Part shown: piece after piece, positions 1-10,847 of the stretch
Numbering within the stretch: position 1 is the stretch's first letter
How the letters are laid out: each line of letters starts with the position of its first letter
Assembly: GCA_021234155.1 (NCBI GenBank)
Contig: JAJEKV010000114.1
Span: forward strand, 248,001-312,000
Source of the DNA: Isoetes taiwanensis
Taxonomy: Eukaryota > Streptophyta > Lycopodiopsida > Isoetales > Isoetaceae
Direction of reading: 5' to 3'
Length of the DNA stretch: 64,000 bases
The notes under the pieces: generated by a model
Databases searched by the model: none
The model's input: only the letters and a program-made list of their open reading frames with translations
Told to the model about the DNA's origin: nothing
Position numbers and translations under genes: made by a program

Positions 1-1532
1 GGATATAATCCAATTAGTATATCCATTCATCCTTTGTACCATTGAAACAACACGAAAGTAATAATCACCACGCATGGTGTCTTAGTATGATCATCACAAT
101 TTACAACTCCACCTTAAATAATCAATTTATAGGGCTCGCCCTTATTGAATCAACTTCAATCACTTATATGGCGCACTATTTTTGGATCGGTCATGTTTGT
201 TACATATTTTTAGTGCAAGCGCAGTAAATAGAACAGACAGCTATGGTTCGCTATGATTCGCAAACTCAGTAAATAGGACATATGTTTTTGTCAGCTATAA
301 TTAGTTGGCACCTACATACTTATTCTGATAACACAATCCAATCATAGTTCTAAGATGGTCGATGGTCTTATGCATATCAGTGACAAAGTATATTGCATCA
401 TTTACCATGGCAGTCCTATCTCTCTGCAAAATTCAAATGAAAATGCAACCAACTCACATCAAATAAGGCAATACAAAAAGACCATGAATCAGAAAACATC
501 AGTTAGATGCTACAGACGTTATATATGGCTTCAAAAAACATCTGGGTTTCAGAGGCATAACATAAAGAAAAGGCGAAATGGTCTGAGAATATTGAGGAAT
601 GGAAAGTCCAGGGAATTTTGCCAAATTCGTCAATACACAAATTTTAAACTATTGGCTGCTGTCAGAACTACGGAGAGAAAAATGGGCATAACAAATACCA
701 TGAATAATTTTCTTACAGCACAGCAGAGGATCTAACTGCTCCTAAAAATAATGTGCAAGTGCAGCGTGAGATCTTGCTTATAGTGCATGCTTCGTAATAC
801 TGTATATCCAAGTTATATGATAGCCAACAATTACTTATGACGTGACTTTAAAATGCACAACTTTGTATTCATCAATATTAAATAGGGATATATGGACCAC
901 CACAAATACCCAAACTTCTATATACTACATAACATGGCAGTGATTTTGAAACTGAAAATCAACAAAATGAAGATCTTAGAGTGTTGCCATGGAATGTTAA
1001 AAAAGGGATTTTGATCTTTGGCTCGAGCTTCTAAAATGCCAATGCATAAGCCTTGATGTTGAAACGTCACTCCATCTCTGAACATAGCAATCCACTGCCA
1101 GCTATAACTACCGAAAGCTAATTCATGCTCAAATATTACTACCTCTGTGCAACTGCTTTTGAAATCTTGCTTTCACTTCAAAGTCATCTGTCCTACCTAT
1201 TTTGAAAAGAACTTGATAATCAAATGAAGCAATCTAAAGCAAAATATTATGTACATGCTACAGATGGCTTCAAAAAACATATGGGGTTTCAGAGGCATAG
1301 CATAAAGAAAAGGCAAGGATAAGAAATGGTCTGAGAATATTGTAACAAATAAAATAGAACTCAAGAGATGGATCTATGAAAAGATATGCAGAACTGAGGC
1401 ATAATGTAAGTTTAAAATATGTAGAATGCAGTGACAAAATGAAGAAAAAAATAAATGTGTGGCGCTCCCAGTTTAATCAATGATTCCATGTGTTCTGTGT
1501 GACACAGAAACCCTTATGTTTTCTAGATTCAA

Positions 1533-1736
1533 ATGGGCATCAAGAAAGCAGATTTGATGAACCAGTTCTGTTGCCGTTGCTGTCGTTCATCCTTTAAAGA
1601 CCAAATGACCTTTAGGATTGTAAATCCACTAAAAGCATCGGATTTTGTTCCATCCCTTGCTAAAGCTTTAAAATCCTTGATCCGATTTCGAAAAAAATGG
1701 AGTTGTTTCCTTGTTCCAATTGATAATATAAGGTAG
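1533..1736 (+). CDS. Small Cys-rich reading frame conserved in both copies
   Basis: A 67-residue frame with a CCRCCRSSF cluster near residues 13-21 and a basic second half. Copy 2 has the same frame at 7416-7607, with CCRCYRSSF and a frameshift in an A-run near its end. It lies about 300 bp upstream of the transposase-like frame. It could be an N-terminal exon of that gene or an unrelated open frame preserved only because the two copies are young. I do not recognise it. Confidence 0.3.
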   Translation: MGIKKADLMNQFCCRCCRSSFKDQMTFRIVNPLKASDFVPSLAKALKSLIRFRKKWSCFLVPIDNIR

Positions 1737-2133
1737 CTTCAAAGAAACTTACTGCAAACGTCGGTAAAACCCTATCTGTGGCAATTTCGATGCTGGGGAA
1801 AAAGCCACAGAATTCCTGTAATGGAGTCGCAGGCAAAGGATTCCGCCATAGCTAGCGCACAACGATGGCTAACAGATCCTTGTAGAAAAAGGGACGGCTG
1901 TGGAATTTTATGCTTGAAGACCACGATACTTTTCTTACCATTGAATAGCTAGATCAAAACATGGCTGTCTAGATTAGGGCTCCATGGAAGACACGCATCA
2001 AAATTTTATAAAATTGTGGTCGAGCAGATGGTGAAGAATTTGAAGGAAACAATGCAAGAACATAAGTATGAGAGAAATTATGACATGCTTCATGCAAAAA
2101 AGTCCACCTTGATAATGGTAGCAGTAGGTACAA

Positions 2134-2454
2134 GGGTAAAAGCATGTTAGGGTGTCCCTTAAAAAGTATTATTTAGTGACCAAAAAAGTACCTAAAAAGG
2201 TACCCAGGACTGGGTACTGGGTACCTGTGTAATATCCCAATAAAAGGTACATTCTAGAACTTTTATATATATTTTGGTCTCCGATAGCATTATCTTTATC
2301 TTAAGTTTGAATATTAATGCGTCCTTGACTTGTATTTTGGACATTTGTACTAGTTTTAATGAAACTAAAAATGAGAAAGTACCCAGTTCTGAAGTACCTA
2401 GTGTATGTACTTTTGCAGGTTCCAAAAGTGGTACACCCTAACATGCTTTTACCC
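2134..2454. mobile_element. 321-bp MITE with 22-bp TIRs and ACAA target duplication
   Basis: It begins GGGTAAAAGCATGTTAGGG and ends with the exact reverse complement; the perfect inverted repeat is 22 bp. ACAA flanks it at 2130-2133 and 2455-2458, and copy 2 at 8014-8020 shows the empty site with one ACAA, so the ends are certain. There is no coding capacity; open frames inside are chance. A near-identical 321-bp sister sits at 61294-61614 with TAGA duplications. The TIR matches about 20 of 24 bases of the left end of the large transposon at 42148, which suggests that element's family mobilises it. Confidence 0.95.
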
Positions 2455-3069
2455 ACAAATGGTTCCAAGCTGATGAACCAAACGAAAGTAGCCAGATTAC
2501 TCAGCATCCCCAGAAAAACAATTTCAAATGCTTTTCAAAAAAGGGTTCAAGCTAACAAAGGGGATGGACCTTGGCCAATGTTCAGAAGGAGGAAATGGAT
2601 GGATAACATGTTAGATTACAATAGAGAAGCTGTTATCAAGTTTTGGGCAGAGAATACAAGAGTATCTCCATACAAGAAAGACGTGAGGAGATGTATATCA
2701 GAGACAGAAATAAAGATGGAACATCCAATTCATTTTCTTGAAGTCAGCCAAGCAAGTATTCATCCAATATTCTAGGTCCATTATATGTGGCAATTATGTG
2801 ATATTCACACAAATTCCTTGTAGTTGCAGTTCTACCTCAGATTCAAAGAGGAGAATTCTGGTATCAGAATTGCATCGTGACTTTTGAGAGGTTTGAAACC
2901 GAGTTTTATAAGGAGGATGCGTAATGGGCATACATGCTGTTATATCTACCAATTGAAGTATGAATACATCTTGCAAGGATTGAACAACATTAGGAAATCA
3001 GGTGCTCATGACAATTGCAACCGCCGTTGTGACATTTGTGGCCCTAACAAAGAATGTGCAGTCAAGAAG

Positions 3070-3177
3070 CAAATATTTAAGTGCACCAATGAATTATGGA
3101 GACGAGGATTATGGAGACGTCTGCAAATATTTAAGTGCACCAGTGAATTATGGAGACCAGTGTTTTGCCGCAAAGGT
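3070..3177 (+). repeat. In-frame 54-bp tandem duplication inside the transposase-like gene
   Basis: The segment beginning CAAATATTTAAGTGCACCA occurs at 3070 and again at 3124, 54 bp (18 codons) apart. The phrase QIFKCT.ELWR is therefore repeated in the protein. Copy 2 has the same duplication (about 11094 and 11148), so it predates the split of the two copies. Confidence 0.85.
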
Positions 3178-4259
3178 GATGACGGGGAGTGGTTTGATCA
3201 TAACTGTTTGATGTTGGCGTGTAAAAAATGTGGCTTGATAAAATCAAAAAATGTCCACAGGAAATGGATGGCACAGGTTCACTACTGTTTATTTGGAAGA
3301 CATTTGAAAAGCCACCTGTGGACCAAGATAGAGAATTCAGAAATCCAAGAAAAGGCTTTGAGGGAGAAACCTGTCTTAAGATTAGTACAGAAAGAAAGAA
3401 GTCCTAGAGATTTTCAAGAGGATATGAAGAAGGTAATATCAGATTTTATTCCACACAATTACACGACACATTGGCAGGCCAATCGGTTTAAGCAGTTTGT
3501 GTCATCTTTTCCAGAAGCTACAATTGTATCTGTTATTGACTTTGTAAACAATTATAGCATCAAGATCCAAAATGAGCCCCAGTCAATGCATTGGCACACA
3601 GACCAAGTTTCTATACTCGTTCACATAACATATATGACAAGAGTGCTAATATTCATGTTTCTGTGCATTTAGAGGAAGACTGTCCAAAGAAGAAAAAAAG
3701 AACACAAGATTAAAGCTAATCAGGAATAGACTCAACAATGGTAGGAAGATTATAAAAGAGATTCACTTTTACATTTTTGATGGTAAAGTGCATGACTCAT
3801 TATTTGTGGAGCACTGCCTACAAAAGCATGTTGCATGACTTAGGGAGCAGGGAATAGAGTATAAGAAGCATAGGGTATAGAGTGATGGCTGCTCATCACA
3901 ATTCAAGTCAGAAAAACCCTTTTTTTTCTTAGGAAGCTATTACACAATGAATGATAAGGCTGTAATGTGGAACTACTTTGTCACTACTGGTAAAGGTGAA
4001 CATGATGGTGTAGGTGCTGTTATCAAAAGGCTGCTAAGTAAAGAACAACTCAAACCCAGTGGTGAACAACTGAGGCATGCTAAAGATGTAATATTTCGCT
4101 GGAAGATATTTTTGTGAAATTGAACCTGCTGTTGTGGCAAACATGAAGGAATATGAAATTGAAACACTCAAGGGCACTAAGAAAATTCACTGTATCAGAC
4201 CTATCAACAGAAGTAGATCAAACAGGCTTGATCTTGAACCTTCTCCTACACCAATGAAC

Positions 4260-5246
4260 ATGGCTCGTACCCACGGTTTTGTATATTATTGTAACCTCAG
4301 CATCCACCAGATCTTTGTCGAGCTTGGCGAGCAGCTTGCCGATGACTCGGAAAAGGTCGACCTCCTCCTAGATGAGTTGGTTCAGCAGTTTGCTGCCGAA
4401 CATAGGGTACCCTACCCTATCTGCCACCCGTCGTCGGAGTGCTTCCTCTTAAAGTTGAATGCCTTGGGGGAGCCATACATTTTGGTGGAACAACCAGACC
4501 GGGTTTTGATGCTGGTCAGGTTTTACCCCCCCTCCCCCCCACCATATGTGGAGGTTGCCGAAGATGAGGCCATCCGGGCTGAGGCCGAAAATCGCCTCGC
4601 AAAGGTGGAAGAGTGCATGGCAACTGCACACATGCCGCACAACAGGAGCTTGAATGGGCAGAGCAGCAACGAGCAGAGGAGCTTGCCAAGTGAAATGAGG
4701 ATCAACAACAGATCCAACAAAACGAAGAGCTTAACACGCAGAGGGCTCCTAACCATACCGAAGCCCCTATTTTTTTAAATGGAGGCGGAAGTTCACGGCC
4801 CATAAGTCGGGGAGCGCCTAATAAGGAGAAGCTCAAGACAGTTGGGGGCATTGGCAAAGCCACGAGCTCTGCCCTCGACAGGACTGACGCTGCCCGACCT
4901 CATCCGGTGTCGAGGGCAAGACCCTGCCCAAGAAGCCCACTCAGCCGAAGAAGCCGCACAGGTATAGGCCAGGTACCATGGCGTTGAGGAAGATCCGGAA
5001 GTATTAGAAGACAATAGAGCTTCTGCTACGGAAGCTTCCCTTCCAGCGCCTGGTCCGAGAGATAGCACAAGAGCATCAGACAGATCTTCAGTTCCAAACC
5101 TTTGTTATGCTCGCCCTACAGGAGCCGAAGACTACCTGATAGCTCTTTTTGGGGGTGCTAACCTCTGTGCTATCCATGCTAAGAGGATTACCATCATGAC
5201 AAAAGAATTGGCCCTCGCAAGGAGAATTCGGGGAGACCAAAATTAG
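4260..5246 (+). pseudogene. Decayed retrocopy of a histone H3-like protein with a long N-terminal extension
   Basis: The 3' half encodes an H3 fold: [29 protein letters not shown], then after a frameshift [12 protein letters not shown] and LARRIRG before TAG at 5244-5246. Breaks are an in-frame TAG just after IRKY (the Gln of H3 'KYQK'), a one-base shift after 'ALQE', and shifts near 4630 and 4915. Upstream the frame starts MARTHG at 4260 and runs through an unrecognised ~110-residue region into a Glu/Gln-rich, coiled-coil-like segment (about 4640-4740) and a basic tail that reaches the H3 fold. The whole is intronless and is followed 70 bp later by an A-rich tract, as in retrocopies. The composition is GC-richer than its surroundings. 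Loop 1 has no insertion, so it is not a typical CENH3. Whether the N-terminal part is one gene with the H3 fold is inference. Confidence 0.7.
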
Positions 5247-5313
5247 CTTTCTTATCAAGTATTTTGTTGTACAAATTTTGTATAGAAATATAAAAATCTT
5301 GGTTGCCTAATTT

Positions 5314-5340
5314 AAAAAAAAAAAAGAAAAAGGAAAAAAA
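5314..5340 (+). other. A-rich tract, probable poly(A) tail of the H3 retrocopy
   Basis: An almost pure A tract begins 68 bases after the H3 stop codon and follows a typical AT-rich 3' end. I could not identify a matching target duplication at the 5' end near 4230. Confidence 0.55.
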
Positions 5341-5842
5341 GTATGGAGTATTTATTTAATTATTGATTACTAGTAATGGTGCCCAGCACTGCTGGGCATA
5401 AGTTGGGTAAATGCAGTTGATCAGAGAGAAGAAAAGAGTGAGACATAAAGTTGAAGACGCGACATTACATAATAGTCGCTAATTTTGCTTTTTTTTTTTT
5501 GTGTATATTGGAGGAGCAGGTCTTAGTATGAAGGACTCGAATGAATTTTGTGTCGTGACAATTATGGCATATGAAATTGCTAGACTTTTTGTAATGTAAT
5601 TTCCTAGCTTTTCTATGCATATAACCTCAACTATTCATGCCATCTCCAAGGCCATAAATAAAGGGAATAAATGGCATTGTTTTAAACAAAGGGCATAAAT
5701 GGCATTGCTTTGTTGATATACACGTATGATTTGGGGTACGAAAATGTTTTGTGCTGATTTACACATATGGTTTAGGGTACAAAAATGATTAGTTGCTGTA
5801 ACTTCCTATTTTAAAATCACGCCTCCATAGTAATGTTCCATT
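5341..5842. other. Non-coding spacer between the two unit copies
   Basis: AT-rich with no coding evidence. It contains two imperfect short duplications: 'AAATGGCATTG' phrases near 5665-5705, and two ~32-bp phrases near 5716 and 5756 that include TTTGGGGTAC/TTTAGGGTAC. Copy 2 of the large unit starts at 5843. Confidence 0.5.
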
Positions 5843-7415
5843 GGATATAATCCAATTAGTATATCCATTCATCCTTTGTACCATTGAAACAAGACGAAAG
5901 TAATAATCACCACGCATGGTGTCTTAGTATGATCATCACAATTTACAACTCCACCTTAAATAATCAATTTATAGGGTTATTGAATCAACTTCAATCACTT
6001 ATATGGCGCACCATTTCTGGATCGGCCATGTTTGTTACATATTTTTAGAGCAAGCACAGTAAATAGAATAGACAGCTATGGTTCGCTATGATTCGCAAAC
6101 TCAGTAAATAGGACATATGTTTTTGTCAGCTATAGTTAGTTGGCACCTACATACTTATTCTTATAACACAACACAATCCAATCATAGTTCTAAGATGGTC
6201 GATGGTCTTATGCATATCAGTGACAAAGTATATTGCATCATTTACCATGGTAGTCCTATCTCTATGCAAATTTCAAATGAAAATGCAACCAACTCACATC
6301 AAATAAGGCAATACAAAAAGACCATGAATAAGAAAACATCAGTTAGATGCTATAGACATTATATATGGCTTCAAAAAACATCTGGGTTTCAGAGGCATAA
6401 CATAAAGAAAAGGCAAGAATAAGAAATGGTCTGAGAATATTGAGGAATGGAAAGTCCAGGGAATTTTGCCAAAGTCGTCAATACACAAATTTTAAACTAT
6501 TGGCTGCTGTCAGAACTACGGAGAGAAAAATGGGCATAAAAAATACCATGAATAATTTTCTTACAGCACAGCAGAGGATCTAACTGCTCCTAAAAATAAT
6601 GTGCAAGTGCAGCGTGAGATCTTGCTTATAGTGCATGCTTCGTGATACTGTATATCCAAGTTATATGATAGCCAACAATTACTTATGACATGACTTTAAA
6701 ATGCACAACTTTGTATTCATCAATATTAAATAGCCCAAGTAATATAGTAAATGTAACTTGATCACATGTGCTTGACATATGGACCACCACAAATACCCAA
6801 ACTTCTATATACTACCTAACATGACAGTGATTTTGAAACTGAAAATCAACAAAATGAAGATCTTAGAGTGTTGCCATGGAATGTTAAAAAAGGGATTTTG
6901 ATCTTTGGCTCGAGTAAAATGCCAATGCATAAGCCTTGATGTTGAAACGTCACTCCATCTCTGAACATAGCAATCCACTGCCAGCTATAACTACCGAAAG
7001 CTAATTCATGCTCAAATATTATTACCTCTGTGCAACTGCTTTTGAAATCTCGCTTTCACTTCAAAGTCATCTGTCCTACCTATTTTGAAAAGAACTTGAT
7101 AATCAAATGAAGCAATCTAAAGCAAAATATTATGTACATGCTACAGATGGCTTCAAAAAACATATGGGGTTTCAGAGGCATAGCATAAAGAGAAGGCAAG
7201 GATAAGAAATGGTCTGAGAATATTGTAACAAATAAAATAGAACTCAAGAGATGGATCTATGAAAAGATATGCAGAACTGAGGCATAATGTAAGTTTAAAA
7301 TATGTAGAATGCAGTGACAAAATGAAGAAAAAAATAAATGTGTGGAGCTCCCAGTTTAATCAATGATTCCATGTGTTCTGTGTGACACAGAAACCCTTAT
7401 GTTTTCTATATTCAA

Positions 7416-7607
7416 ATGGGCATCAAGAAAGCAGATTTGATGAACCAGTTCTGTTGCCGTTGCTATCGTTCATCCTTTAAAGACCAAATGACCTTTAGGA
7501 TTGTAAATCCACTAAAAGCATCAGATTTTGTTCCATCCCTTGCTAAAGCTTTAAAATCCTTGATCCGATTTCAAAAAAAAATGGAGTTGTTTCCTTGTTC
7601 CAATTGA
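7416..7607 (+). CDS. Small Cys-rich reading frame, copy 2
   Basis: Counterpart of 1533-1736, with one Cys changed to Tyr in the cluster and a different tail after an A-run length change. Function unknown; it lies upstream of the transposase-like frame, as in copy 1. Confidence 0.3.
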   Translation: MGIKKADLMNQFCCRCYRSSFKDQMTFRIVNPLKASDFVPSLAKALKSLIRFQKKMELFPCSN

Positions 7608-8378
7608 TAATATAAGGTAGCTTCAAAGAAACTTACTGCAAACGTCGGTAAAACTCTATCTGTGGCAATTTCAATGCTGGGGAAAAAGCCACAGAATTCC
7701 TATAATGGAGTCGCAGGCAAAGGATTCCGCCATAGCTAGCGCACAACGATGGCTAACATATCCTTGTAGAAAAAGGGATGGCTGTGGAATTTTATGCTTG
7801 AAGACCACGATACTTTTCTTACCATTGAATAGCTAGATCAAAACATGGCCGTCTAAATTAGGGCTCCATGGAAGACACGCATCAAAATTTTATAAAATTG
7901 TGGTCGAGCAGATGGTGAAGAATTTGAAGGAAACAATGCAAGAACATAAGTATGAGAGAAATTATGATATGCTTCATGCAAAAAAGTCCACCTTGATAAT
8001 GGTAGCAGTAGGTACAAATGGTTCCAAGCTGATGAACCAAACGAAAGTAGCCAGATTACTCAGCATCCCCAGAAAAACAATTTCAAATGCTTTTCAAAAA
8101 AGGGTTCAAGCTAACAAAGGGGATGGACCTTGGCCAATGTTCAGAAGGAGGAAATGGATGGATAACATGTTAGATTACAATAGAGAAGCTGTTATCAAGT
8201 TCTGGGCAGAGAATACAAGAGTATCTCCATACAAGAAAGACGTGAGGAGATGTATATCAGAGACAGAAATAAAGATGGAACATTCAATTCACCTTCTTGA
8301 AGTCAGCCAAGCAAGTATTCATCCAATATTCTAGGTCCATTATATGTGGCAATTATTTGATATTCACACAAATTCCTT

Positions 8379-9340
8379 ATATGCCAAATCAAGCAAAGAT
8401 CTATTCCTCCTTTACAGAAGGACTGGATTTTGGACTCAGGAGCCACGGTTCATCTTATCGGAGATTCAGATGTATTTTCTGAACTTGAACCTCGATCAGG
8501 AGGTGATGTGAAGATGGATGATGGATATTCTCTTTCTATCACAGGAAAGGGGATTGTAGCTTTTCAATTGCATGGACGTGATGTAGTTAGTAAGGTGAGG
8601 AATGTCATGTTTGCTCCCGGATTACAGTCTAATACCATGTCTGTTGCTGAATTTGATAATGCAGGCCATCACATTGTTCTCGGAAATGGCAAAGCCTATC
8701 TGCTGGGCAGGAATCCACTTGAAGGAATTGACTTGAAAAGTCTGCAGTTCATGGCAGAGTGGACGCTGCAGAATAGCTTGTATGTCTTTGATGGTTCAGT
8801 TCATAAGACTGAACATGGTCTTGTATGTACTGATTTGACTGCTGAGCATCTGTGGCATGCTCGTTTTGGTCATGTTGGAGGCACTGCTGTACATGCTTTG
8901 TACAAGAACAAGATGGTTACAGGTATTCCCTCTCTGAAATGTGTCAAGCTTGAGTGTGCTGCGTGCCATCTCGGAAAGCAATCTCAACAGCCTTTTCCAC
9001 AGCAGGCTCTTCATCGAGCAACTCAACCTCTTGAGCTACTGCATTCTGATTTGTGCTATATGCCTGATGTTTCGCTAGGTGGAAAGAGGTATTTCTTAAC
9101 CCTGATTGATGATTTCAGTAGGTACACTTGCGTGTATACTTTGCACTGCAAATCTGAGGTGCTTGGCAAGTTCAAGGCCTTCAAAGCAGCAGTCAAAAAG
9201 CAGACAGGGTTAGTAATTAAAAAGTTGAGAAGTGACAATGGAGGTGAATATGTTTCTAATGCCTTTGATGAGTTTCTCATGGAAGAAGGTATTGAAAGAC
9301 AGTTAATCATCCTTATGCTCATCCACAAAATGATGTAGGT
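8379..9340 (+). pseudogene. Ty1/copia pol fragment: protease and integrase
   Basis: The frame begins 'QKDWILDSGATVHL', the aspartic protease DSGA motif. It then has a GAG-pre-integrase zinc region (HLWHARFGH with CAAC about 35 residues on) and the integrase core: Asp in LLHSDLCY, LIDDFSRYTCVY, and RSDNGGEY. After a one-base shift near 9305 the sequence reads 'NHPYAHPQNDV', close to the usual YTPQQNGV. Reverse transcriptase and RNase H are absent. At about 9340 it joins, in opposite orientation, to the gag end of a Copia element. There is no LTR on its left side. Confidence 0.85.
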
Positions 9341-10168
9341 GCTGGCCGCTACTGCAAGATTCAGATATTCAGCATCAAAAGTGGCACATGCAACAGCACT
9401 TGTCTCTCCCTTAGAGTTGACTGTTGTGCTTCTCGTGTCAGTACCCTTTGAGCTTTTCTTCTCCTTCTTACAATTCGAACTGTAGTGACCCTTTTCACCA
9501 CAATTCCAGCACTTGAACTCCTTGGATTTCTTACATTCAGACTTCACATTTTCTGACTTCCTAGAGTCTTTGCTATCAGCAAACTTCTTCTTGGTGTCTG
9601 CCCGAGAAGTAGATACAAAATTAGCATGGTCCACTCTCCCATCCCTTTGCTTCTGCACCAACTCCTCTTGTTGCAGTAGAATGGTTACTTTGGCTATATC
9701 AATCTTCTCCTTGTATCTGATCTTCGAAGAGATAATAATATACGAAGGAGGAAGACCAACCAAGATATCTTGAATCAGTTGTTTTTCAGACAACACTCCA
9801 CCAGCAGCCATGTAATCCAAGCGCCATGATTTGAAGTCACCTAGTTGGGCATGTCTCATTTTGTTCTGGATCAGCATTTGGGTAGCCATACCCTTGCTAT
9901 CAAGAGACTTCTCCAAACGAGACCACATCTCCTTAAACTCAGTAAAATGGTTGATTTCATGACCAATTGTCTCTTCAGCCAACATTTTGACAAGAGCACA
10001 AGTTTTCTGGTTTATCCTGCCAGCATCTGCTGACTTGGTGCTGATAAAGTCTTCATCAAACACCGCTCCCATGTCACTAAATATCAAATAATTCACCATA
10101 AACTTCTTCCAAGCATGGTAATTATTATTAGTGAGCTTTGCATTCTGTGAGAACTTGAATGGATCCAT
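9341..10168 (-). CDS. Ty1/copia gag fragment
   Basis: It starts MDPFKFSQNAKLTNNNYHAW, the usual N-terminus of plant Copia gag (UBN2/DUF4219 type), followed by the UBN2 region with LILVGLPPSY-like text near residues 132-143. A canonical CCHC zinc knuckle CWNCGEKGHYSSNC has Cys220, Cys223, His228 and Cys233. About 275 residues are open and in frame, ending at the inversion junction near 9340. Upstream on this strand are a primer-binding site and an LTR, so this is the 5' end of a Copia element inverted relative to the adjacent pol fragment. Confidence 0.88.
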
Positions 10169-10490
10169 GAATTTCTCCTGCTTTCAGCAGCCAAAAAGAT
10201 GGTTGAGAAAACAAATTTGTCACCAAATAAAGCACCCACTAGAAAAGTTGAATCTTGAATTTTGTCGCCAAAAAGGTCTTGGAAAACTCGAATCTCACAC
10301 CAGAACTTGCTGGAAAATCCGAATCACTCTCCCAAAACACTTCCTCCAGGCCAAAAAACAAGAATCTTCTCCAATTCTGCAAATGAGATTTTCCACCACC
10401 AAATCTCAGCCAAAGAACTTCTGGAAACGATGACCAATCCAATTTGGATGTTCTCCAATAGCTTGCTCTATTCTTCGCTCAAGAAAGCGT

Positions 10491-10499
10491 CTGATACCA
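10491..10499 (-). other. Copia primer-binding site (initiator Met-tRNA type)
   Basis: On the minus strand TGGTATCAG follows the LTR end directly. This is the usual plant Copia primer site complementary to the 3' end of initiator methionyl-tRNA. It fixes the inner LTR boundary. Confidence 0.75.
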
Positions 10500-10847
10500 T
10501 GATAGAACTAGTGCAAAACCAGCACAAACCCGCAAGATCGACTCAAGAGATAGAATAGAAGAACAAGAATAACTCTATTGAGAAAGCAATGGGAAATACA
10601 ATCTCTACTTCTGAGCATTACATAGTACATAACGTACAATCAATATATACAACCGGGGAGACTATGAATAGTAGTCTATCGTTTAACCACCGCCCATTAA
10701 TTACGGCACTAATTTAGGGTCGGTGCTTTCGATCTTGACAAAGTGTTTATTCGTACATTTCAAGCACCTTCTCAAGACTGCGCTAAGTGCTTTGAACCAT
10801 CGTTGTTTCAGCACATTATGCTTAGTCAGCATATTTATATTCCAACA
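10500..10847 (-). mobile_element. Copia LTR, 348 bp
   Basis: On the minus strand it starts TGTTGGAATA and ends TATCA, giving canonical TG..CA ends, with the primer site next to its inner end. The outer end (10847) is exactly where similarity to copy 1 resumes (GCAGTTCTACC). Only one LTR exists in this insertion. Confidence 0.8.

Larger units (their letters stand above)
2025..4118 (+). pseudogene. Transposase-like gene, copy 1, broken
   Basis: Frames in order: a helix-turn-helix-like start (motif KVARLLSIPRKTIS near 2490) followed by a stretch with FWAENTRVSPYKKDVRR; an apparent intron 2776-2829 (GT..TTGCAG); a Cys-rich region with CDICGPNKECAV and a second CxxC at 'LACKKCG'; then 'QNEPQSMHWHTDQ', an SDGC..QFKS motif (3881-3910) and GKGEHDGVGAVIKR (about 3991-4032). 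I recognise this layout as a widespread, poorly characterised transposase-like family of non-seed land plants. SDG and GKGxxDG are plausible catalytic-core motifs, which is inference. Breaks: a MITE at 2134, frameshifts near 3630-3680, and TAG (3878-3880) where the family has Trp before SDG. It cannot make a full protein. Confidence 0.75.
1..4230 (+). mobile_element. Copy 1 of a duplicated, decayed DNA-transposon-like unit
   Basis: The sequence from base 1 reappears almost unchanged from 5843, and the match runs to 4230 (copy 2: 12260). The match ends at the shared word AACAGGCTTG. The left end lies outside the window, so no terminal repeat is visible. The unit holds about 1.5 kb of AT-rich non-coding DNA, a small Cys-rich reading frame and a broken transposase-like gene. 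A ~75-bp segment is repeated inside the unit (about 527-600 and 1265-1341; copy 2 about 6366-6442 and 7148-7224). Differences from copy 2 are scattered substitutions, a 321-bp MITE present only here, and a Copia insertion present only there. Confidence 0.85.

Noticed and set aside
2192-2507. Minus-strand frames starting MEPAKVHTLGTSELG and MLSNLATFVWF
   Set aside because: The first lies wholly in the MITE and recurs in the second MITE; the second runs from the MITE into the flanking transposase-like sequence. Neither has independent support.
4260-5246. Centromeric histone (CENH3)
   Set aside because: The loop 1 region ([14 protein letters not shown]) has no insertion, and the alpha-N helix is canonical H3-like; an H3-like variant is the safer call.
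8796-9026. Minus-strand frame opposite the Copia integrase
   Set aside because: Shadow of the plus-strand Copia pol frame, which carries all recognisable motifs.
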